Shown here: piece by piece, positions 58,128 through 64,000 of the stretch
How the letters are laid out: each line of letters opens with the position of its first letter
Numbering within the stretch: the stretch's first letter is position 1
Source of the DNA: Podocnemis expansa
Taxonomy: Eukaryota; Chordata; Testudines; Podocnemididae
Reading direction: 5' to 3'
Assembly (NCBI GenBank): GCA_007922195.1
Contig: ML682059.1
Location: 9,879,748 to 9,943,747, forward strand
Length of the DNA stretch: 64,000 nucleotides
Notes under the pieces: model-generated
The model's database searches: none
What the model was told of the DNA's origin: nothing
The model's input: the letters and a program-made list of their open reading frames with translations, nothing else
Position numbers and translations under genes: made by a program

Positions 58128-58760
58128 GCAGCAGCTCTTGCTGCCAAAAAAGCCAATGGCATACTAGGCTGCATCAGAAGAAGCATTGCCAGCAGATCGA
58201 GGGATGTGATCATTCCCCTCTATTCAGCACTGGTGAGGCCGCATCTGGAATACTGTGTCCAGTTTTGGGCTCCCCACTACAAAAAGGATGTGGACAAATT
58301 AGAAAGAGTCCAGTGGAGGGCAACAAAAATGATGAAGGGGCTGGAGCACAAGCCCTATGAAGAAAGACTGAAGGAACTAGGCTTATTTAGCCTGCAGAAG
58401 AGAAGACTGAGGGGGGATTTGATAGCAACCTTCAACTACCTGAAGGGATACTCCAAGGAGGATGGAGCTCAGCTGTTCTCAGTAGTAACAGTGGATAGAA
58501 AAAGGAGCAATGGTTTCAGGTTGCCGCTGGGGAGGTCGAGGCTGGATATTAGGAAAAACTTTCTTACTAGGAAGGTGGTAAAGCATTGGAATAAGCTACC
58601 TACAGAGGTGGTGGAATTGCCATCTTTGGAGATGTTTAAGGCCCAGCTGGATAAAACTCTAGCTGGAATAATTTAATGGGAGTGGTCCTGCTTTTTTTGG
58701 CAGGGGGTTTGACTAGACCTCATGAGGTCCCTTCCAACCCTATGATTCTATGATTGTATT
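58128..58760 (+). mobile_element. CR1 LINE 3' end with C-terminal coding region
   Basis: A 5'-truncated copy in plus orientation that begins at GCAGCTCTTGCTGCCAAAAA. It encodes [20 protein letters not shown], then [40 protein letters not shown] and [20 protein letters not shown], ending near 58676. The 3' untranslated end follows (CATGAGGTCCCTTCCAACCC, ATGATTCTATGAT). The C-terminal coding frame is intact from the truncation point to the stop, which indicates a relatively young copy. Confidence 0.95.
58130..58676 (+). pseudogene. CR1 ORF2 C-terminal fragment, uninterrupted
   Basis: About 180 residues from ALAAKKANG to the stop after DKTLAGII. This is the region after the RT active site. It lacks the catalytic core because of 5' truncation, so it makes no functional product. 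It extends further than the minus-strand copy at 24326, whose frame is lost after [11 protein letters not shown]. Confidence 0.93.
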
Positions 58761-60685
58761 GTTTCCATCCTTCTTGCTGGTTAAAGAGGCTTAATTGCTC
58801 TTTCCATTAATCCCAGAATAAGGATCTTAGTGCACCCAGCAGCTTTAACCAGATCTGCTACTGTTGATAGACTGGAGACCTTCTTGCTGGAAACCATTTC
58901 TATCTTCCAGTATAATATATGTGACTTATTTTTGCCCAGTCCCTTCTGGGAGGATGGGTGAGGAAATAGGATTCCAAAAGCCCATTGCTCACTGAAGAGG
59001 GGTTGGCTACAAGAGAAATTGTCACATTGTTTTGAGTGTAAGGATTGTCCCTAGTCAGTGCCAGTGCTAAAGGTAACTTCTCAAGAGGGAGTGGGAAGTG
59101 GAGGCAAGTACCAGTAGGTGATTCTGTGCCACCCCTTTCATGCTGGATAGTGGTGCTGAGTTTGTCTCAGGATTTAAGCTGCACCCAGGAGATGTAGTAC
59201 TGCATCCACATTTCCCTCTCCATTTCTGGAGGCACTGTGTGTGGCTGCCAGGATTTCTTGCTTGTAGGGTCCATGCATCTGTCCTGTACCTAGCAGTGGT
59301 GGGACATTTGGTTGACTCCAGGGTTTGTTCTGTTGATAAATATTGTAAAGTATTCTGGGATCTATGTGCCTCAGATGAACTGCATTAAAATAAGGTTCGA
59401 TGCAGACCAACTTCAGTTTTTGCAAAAGACAGAGAAGAAAATCAAAACTTCAGAAAAAATTGGAGGAGCAAATGATCTGAAATTCCTTTTGTTTACACCA
59501 TCCTCTTAATACTTAAAGTAATTAGAGTGTCAAATTATTATACAATTGCTACTGTTGGAGCACATGCAGCAATGGTTTGCAACAAGCCTCTACAAACTGT
59601 TTGGTGGATTTCTCGGACTGAGGGAGAAGGCCAACATGCTGCATAGAAAGTACTAGAAAAAATTTGAAACATTTAACTGTAAGGTTAAGATGAAGTGAGA
59701 ATAACCAATAAATCAAGGAAGTGTAAGAATGGTTACCTGAACTTTTATTCTCGATCCCTTGTAGGAAGGAAAAAGCATAAGGCTCAGCAATAAGGAATAG
59801 TTTTCTCAGTTATTTATGAGAATTCAAAAGTAACTTGGGAATTTAACCATAAATTCAGGTACTTAAACTCATCAGTCATCTCAAAGAATCATCAGAAAAA
59901 GAAATGTTTTAGAAGATCATGTTATGCTTGCCTGATCTGAGCTTGGGCCAAAAGGTACCACATCTGTTCTCTTCATGGTTAAAGGCATTTTGTTATCTGT
60001 AAAAACAGCTCTGTGAGAGATGCTTAATTTGCACATGTACAAAATATCATTGCTCTTCTAAAGTAAGCAACATTGCTCTGAGTAAAAATGGAAATTAGAA
60101 TATTTACAGGTGTCCATTAAAGTTAATTCTTGCTATCAGTCAATTCAAGTCCACCCAGGCCAGTTGCCAAGACCATCAGAATTTTGTCCAGGTACTGAAC
60201 ATGTTGCTCCCTTTTGTATGGGGGAACCTAAGAAGTGTCCAAGGCTGTGGCCTTGACCATGAAAGTGCTAAGTGTGGGATTCACAAAAGGAACTTAGACT
60301 TATGCACTTCTGAGCATCACAGCCCCTAACTTTTAGGTGGACAGAAGAATCACAGGAACAACAAGCTGAGTTAGGAATAGACTCCCTAAACAATGAATGG
60401 GAAGAAATATGTAAGAAGGAATGTGACCCGCAAAGCCAGCATGGGAGCTGCCAACAAGAGGGGAATGTTTTAAAAGTCCTGCCCATCTCTCCTGGGCACT
60501 TAGGAAAGCTCCTAGCCATGAGTGTCGTTTCAAGGGAGGGCAAGGGAGGTGAGACCTCCAAACTGCTGGCTTCAGACAGGTGTGGAATTTGGCTCCATCC
60601 ACAGGTGTGAAGTCACCCCCCCCAAAATGGAAATCAAACCATGCCTATGCTCTTACTCTGCTTGATGACCCACCAATGGGAGATA
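58761..60685. other. Unassigned DNA
   Basis: No exon or bounded repeat recognised. Confidence 0.4.
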
Positions 60686-60920
60686 AACTAGGAGTCCCAT
60701 GGCACTTTTAAAGACTAGCATAACTACCTTGTTGGAAAATGGGAAACAGTCACTAATGGCTATTTGCCTTATGTTGCAGGGTGCATTACGATCATTGTGG
60801 AGTGACCAGTGAGACGTGGTACGCTCGATTGCAGATCAATAAGGTTTAGTGCGCAAGGTTTTCTGAGCTATAGTTAAGTTCCAGAGGGGTAGCGGTGTTA
60901 ATCTAGTTCAGCAAATTAGG
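60686..60920 (-). mobile_element. Penelope-type terminal repeat pieces
   Basis: TAGGAGTCCCATGGCACTTT at 60689 is the CAAGGAG...GGCAC end. The text CCAGAGGGGTAGCGGTGTTA at 60881 is the outer end also seen at 43822 and 62950. About 160 bp of other sequence separates them. Confidence 0.55.
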
Positions 60921-61605
60921 ATAATGATATAGCTATAGTTTGTTTATTTTTGGCTTTGTATAGATCTACAATCATATCAGTAGTTGGTAGATTCAAGAAG
61001 GTATGTTTGTTCTGAAGGTTGTATACAGGAGCAGCTGCCTACAGGAGCCTTGCTAGGTGGTCAGACCAGCAACATCTCCTGCAGAATTAGATGGCAATAA
61101 AGTGCATCCACTTTCCTGATTGGTGGGTTTTTGTGCTTTTTTTTTTTTTTTTGTACACATCATCCTTTTGTTCACTTAACCTGGGTGATGATTCCATGTC
61201 CTTCACTCTTTCTATATTTCATTGTTAGTAATAATGCATTCATGTTCTTACCATGATAAATCAGTGCAAACAACATCTGGCAGTGGGAAAAGCACTGAGA
61301 AAATTCACCCCAGACAGAGGGAAGGAGAACCCCTTAATATAAACTGTACAAACTCTTGTCCTCATTCATCTTCCTCTAAGTGCAGCTGCAAATTAACAAA
61401 TTCTTTGCTGTGCTGTGCCAAATCCATGTTAGTAATTATGTGCAGTGGTGCGCAAAACTGAAATACCACAAGGTTACTTCAGCACTACTGGTCTCTGCCA
61501 ACTGTAAAAAGCAGTCAGGCTGTTGAGGCTAGGCCTCAAACAGTGGTCAAGTGACTCAGGCCAAGCTAGGTTTCTGACACCTTACTCCACAGCAAGTGCC
61601 CAACT
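60921..61605. other. Unassigned DNA
   Basis: T-run near 61138-61152. Nothing else supported. Confidence 0.4.
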
Positions 61606-61607
61606 TA

Positions 61608-61700
61608 TAACTTTTAGCCTGTTGGCTAGAGCACTCCCCTCAGATGTGGAAGACTGTGGGGGACAAATTAATCAGGGCTCTCAACCTGGAAAGAGACCAC
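61608..61700 (+). repeat. tRNA-like SINE head fragment
   Basis: GTTGGCTAGAGCACTCCCCT followed by CAGATGTGGAAGAC resembles the A-box side of the tRNA-like repeat at 62775. Confidence 0.45.
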
Positions 61701-61739
61701 CGATCCTCCCCAGTGATGAAGGCCCGTTCCCAGCTGAGA

Positions 61740-62285
61740 CTTGAATTAGTAGAGAACGAGGTGTGGTTCAGGTTTTTATTATTCAGCTGAATAACAAAAG
61801 GAACTGCATCAGAGGGCAGCAAAGAAGTGCTAGCCCCTCCGAGCAGGCCCCCCCCAACAACTTGAGTGTGAGAGAGAGAGCCCTGAGGGGCAGCATCACA
61901 ACACTTTTATCCAGTACAGTATGATAATGCTATGATAATTCTTACATGATTGACAATGTTTTAGAGACCCTTATATGGTTACATTAACATTATTAAATGC
62001 ATATTAATGATTAAAGAATGCATATAATTATCCCCGCCTCTGTTTACTGTTGACATCATTTGCATTATCCTGGGCAGCCGCAGTACCTGCAAACTCATTA
62101 ATTTCTGCCTAGAGATGCTGACCTTACATTCTTGTGAGGCTATGGTGCCAAGGAGGGTGAGCAGGAGATAGGAGGTAGTACTCCCTTTTCAGTTAGAACA
62201 AAGACGGGACAGTCTAGCTTACATTCCTTGTCCAGATGGTCAGGAAAAAAAAAAGCATGAGAAAGGGGAGATAGTTAAAGTGTGT
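61740..62285 (-). mobile_element. Possible LTR in minus orientation
   Basis: On the minus strand there is a TATA-like GGATAAAAGTG (near 61905), then a CT-rich stretch and a GAATAATAAAAACC polyadenylation-like signal about 120 bases on (near 61778). This spacing fits U3-R-U5. It seems to interrupt the tRNA-like repeat region. I could not find matching target duplications or both TG/CA ends. Confidence 0.35.
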
Positions 62286-62439
62286 TATCAGCTCTAGGCT
62301 GCTTGTTAATGGAACTTAGATATCTAACTTGCCTGAGAAACGACCCCAGTACTATAGCAACCTGCAGCCCCTATAAGGCCTATACTATGGCACCTTCCCT
62401 ACTATTCTACAAAGGAGATCACCTAATATTTCCCTCACA

Positions 62440-62930
62440 AGACCTGGCTTCAATTCCCCCTGTACACCATGGGGGGAGAGGAGTTGAATAGGGCCTTTCA
62501 CCTCTCAGCAGAGGGCTCTAACTACTGAGATATGGGATATTCTGATATGGTTCCCTCATGTTGAAGCTGTTTCACTGTGGATGAATAAGGAATACCTAAG
62601 AGAAGGGAGACAGGACCCAGGGTCTCCCAACTTCCAGGTGGATGCCCTAATAACTGGACTACAGAATTATTTCTGCTCTTGTTCTCTTTTTTCTCAGGCC
62701 CAATGGCAGCTGAAGTATTTATCCATAGTTGAGCAGCTTCGACAGGAAGGACGGGGGGAGCTCGCATCAGAATATGCCATAGCTCAGTGGTTAGAGCACT
62801 CAGCTGAGTGCTCTAGAGATGGCTGTTCAGATAACTTCCTTCTCTGGAGAGTGTGTGTTTTGAGGGGTGTGAGTAGGATTGAAGCTAGGTCTCCCACATC
62901 TCAGTCAAGCATCTAACCACAGGATTAAAA
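62440..62930. repeat. tRNA-like repeats in alternating orientation
   Basis: A plus-strand head reads CATAGCTCAGTGGTTAGAGC with an A-box-like TAGCTCAGTGG (62780-62790). Minus-strand heads lie at about 62503-62535, 62610-62660 and 62880-62925 (the last has GTCTCCCACATCTCAGTCAA, the inverse of GATGTGGGAGAC). The arrangement suggests palindromic or nested copies of one tRNA-derived family. None is an intact tRNA gene. Confidence 0.6.
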
Positions 62931-62947
62931 GTCTACCACGAGCTGGT

Positions 62948-63155
62948 ACCTAAGGAGCAGCCGTGTTAGTCTAGTAAAGCAAAAAAAAACCCCCAAAACA
63001 AAACGCAAGGAGTCTTGTGGCACTTAAAGACTAACAGATTTATGCATGAGTTTTTGTGGGAGAGTCTGATGAAGTGGGATATTCTCCCACAAAAGCTCAT
63101 GCAATAGATAAACCTGTTAGTCTTTAAGTGCCACAAGACTCCTTGCTTTTTTTTC
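62948..63155. mobile_element. Palindromic Penelope-type terminal repeat
   Basis: GCAAGGAGTCTTGTGGCACT and the next 13 bases (63005-63037) are a perfect 33-bp inverse of 63114-63146. Between them are TATGCATGAGTTTTTGTGGG, then CTGATGAAGTGGGATATTCT and CCCACAAAAGCTCATGC. The outer side carries GCAGCCGTGTTAGTCTAG (62957). This is two terminal-repeat halves in inverted orientation. Confidence 0.88.
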
Positions 63156-64000
63156 ATGAGGTGGTAGATGATCTCTGAGCTCACCTATTGGATCAGACTC
63201 TGCATGCAGTTTAAGCACCCAAATACCTCTCTTTCCCAATGTGTGAATCTCTGTGAGACTTTGGCAGGAGATAGATGTCCAGGTGTCTACAGGGAGGTTG
63301 TGGTGCATGTGCTCAGAGGTTGAAACATAGCCGGCAAGTTTAGGGGGCTGTGGGTTCATGGAAGTTGTATGGGATAGCAGTGAAGGCAGAACTGGGACTC
63401 GAGTTTCTAAAGCCAAGAATTGGTGTGTCAGTCTGGGATTTAGGCATTTATGTACCTTGTGGATTTAGGTCTATGTGCCAATGAAGAGTTGCTGCATATC
63501 CTTAGTCCCCCCCAAAATAATGATGCTCAACACCTTTCAGAATCAGGCCCTGGGTGTCAAAAACTTCTCCCAGATTTTGGAGTGACTAGGTACCACAGAG
63601 TTGGATGGGCGTACTGTAAAACTAGAAACATAGCTAAAATGGCATCCCCAAAATTGAGTGAGAGAGAATTCCAGGAGGGGTGGCACGATGTAATCAGTGA
63701 GCACTGATTCTGTATAGAACAGCAGCAGGTCTCACATCTAAAATCAGCATGGAAATGTAGTAGGAAAACTGAGACAGATCCTGTATATTCCATGGAATCT
63801 ATTGTGCATGTTCCATTAATTGCAGGACCGAGGTATTTGTGGTGGCAAGCAAAGTTAAATGGAAATACGGTTTTAAGATGAAATCAGATCATGCACTCTA
63901 TTGACTTCAAAGCTTCATCTATGATTAGGGCTCTGTGGAAGATCTAATACTGCCATATTTTAATAGAGTATTTAGTGATTTTTTCCCCCATAAATTTGTT
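63156..64000. other. Unassigned DNA to the window end
   Basis: Short open frames on both strands, no motif recognised. Confidence 0.4.

Noticed and set aside
62770..62820. An intact tRNA gene.
   Set aside because: An A-box-like segment is present, but no proper anticodon arm, T arm with B box or acceptor stem follows.

Overview
This 64 kb window looks like non-coding vertebrate DNA from a reptile, most probably a turtle (Testudines). Supporting this are CR1 LINEs of several reptilian subfamilies, a DIRS-type tyrosine-recombinase retrotransposon, Penelope-like element (PLE) fragments, a solo LTR, a tRNA/CR1-tailed SINE, and many MITEs of kinds I recognise from turtle genomes. The turtle assignment rests on recalled repeat families, not a search. 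I found no convincing host protein-coding gene, rRNA or intact tRNA. Open frames outside transposons are short, and the window probably lies in an intergenic region or a large intron.

Layout. 1-10 kb: two MITEs of a family with terminal GG(C/G)TATGTCTACACT-like repeats and internal arrays of palindromic TTCGAA-like motifs (1172-1594, 8753-9113), a hAT MITE (2257-2732) and CR1 tails. 10-18 kb: a 781-bp solo LTR with perfect 5-bp target duplication (10141-10921), two more palindromic-motif MITEs (12231-12745, 17704-18053) and a short hAT MITE. 18-24 kb: mostly unassigned AT-rich DNA. 24.0-27.2 kb: a long minus-strand CR1 with decayed endonuclease and reverse transcriptase. 28.7-28.9 kb: an internally deleted CR1. 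30-34.5 kb: a hAT MITE, a fifth palindromic-motif MITE and a DIRS remnant (RNase H, tyrosine recombinase, inverted terminal structure) that carries a SINE. 39.8-40.8 kb: two CR1 tails. 42-45 kb: nested insertions, namely two hAT-like MITEs inside an older MITE, and a PLE (GIY-YIG endonuclease) interrupted by a hAT MITE. 48-57 kb: a run of short hAT MITEs, several with perfect 8-bp target duplications; one holds a 400-bp assembly gap. 58.1-58.8 kb: a CR1 3' end. 61.6-63.2 kb: tRNA-like heads in alternating orientation, a possible minus-strand LTR and a perfectly palindromic PLE terminal repeat.

The most interesting points are: (i) MITEs with a related core but different, internally homogeneous palindromic motif arrays; (ii) the common SINE-like repeat in this window is the end of the PLE, and carries a hammerhead-like CTGATGA...GAAA arrangement; (iii) the DIRS terminal inverted structure; (iv) nested insertions whose relative ages can be read directly.
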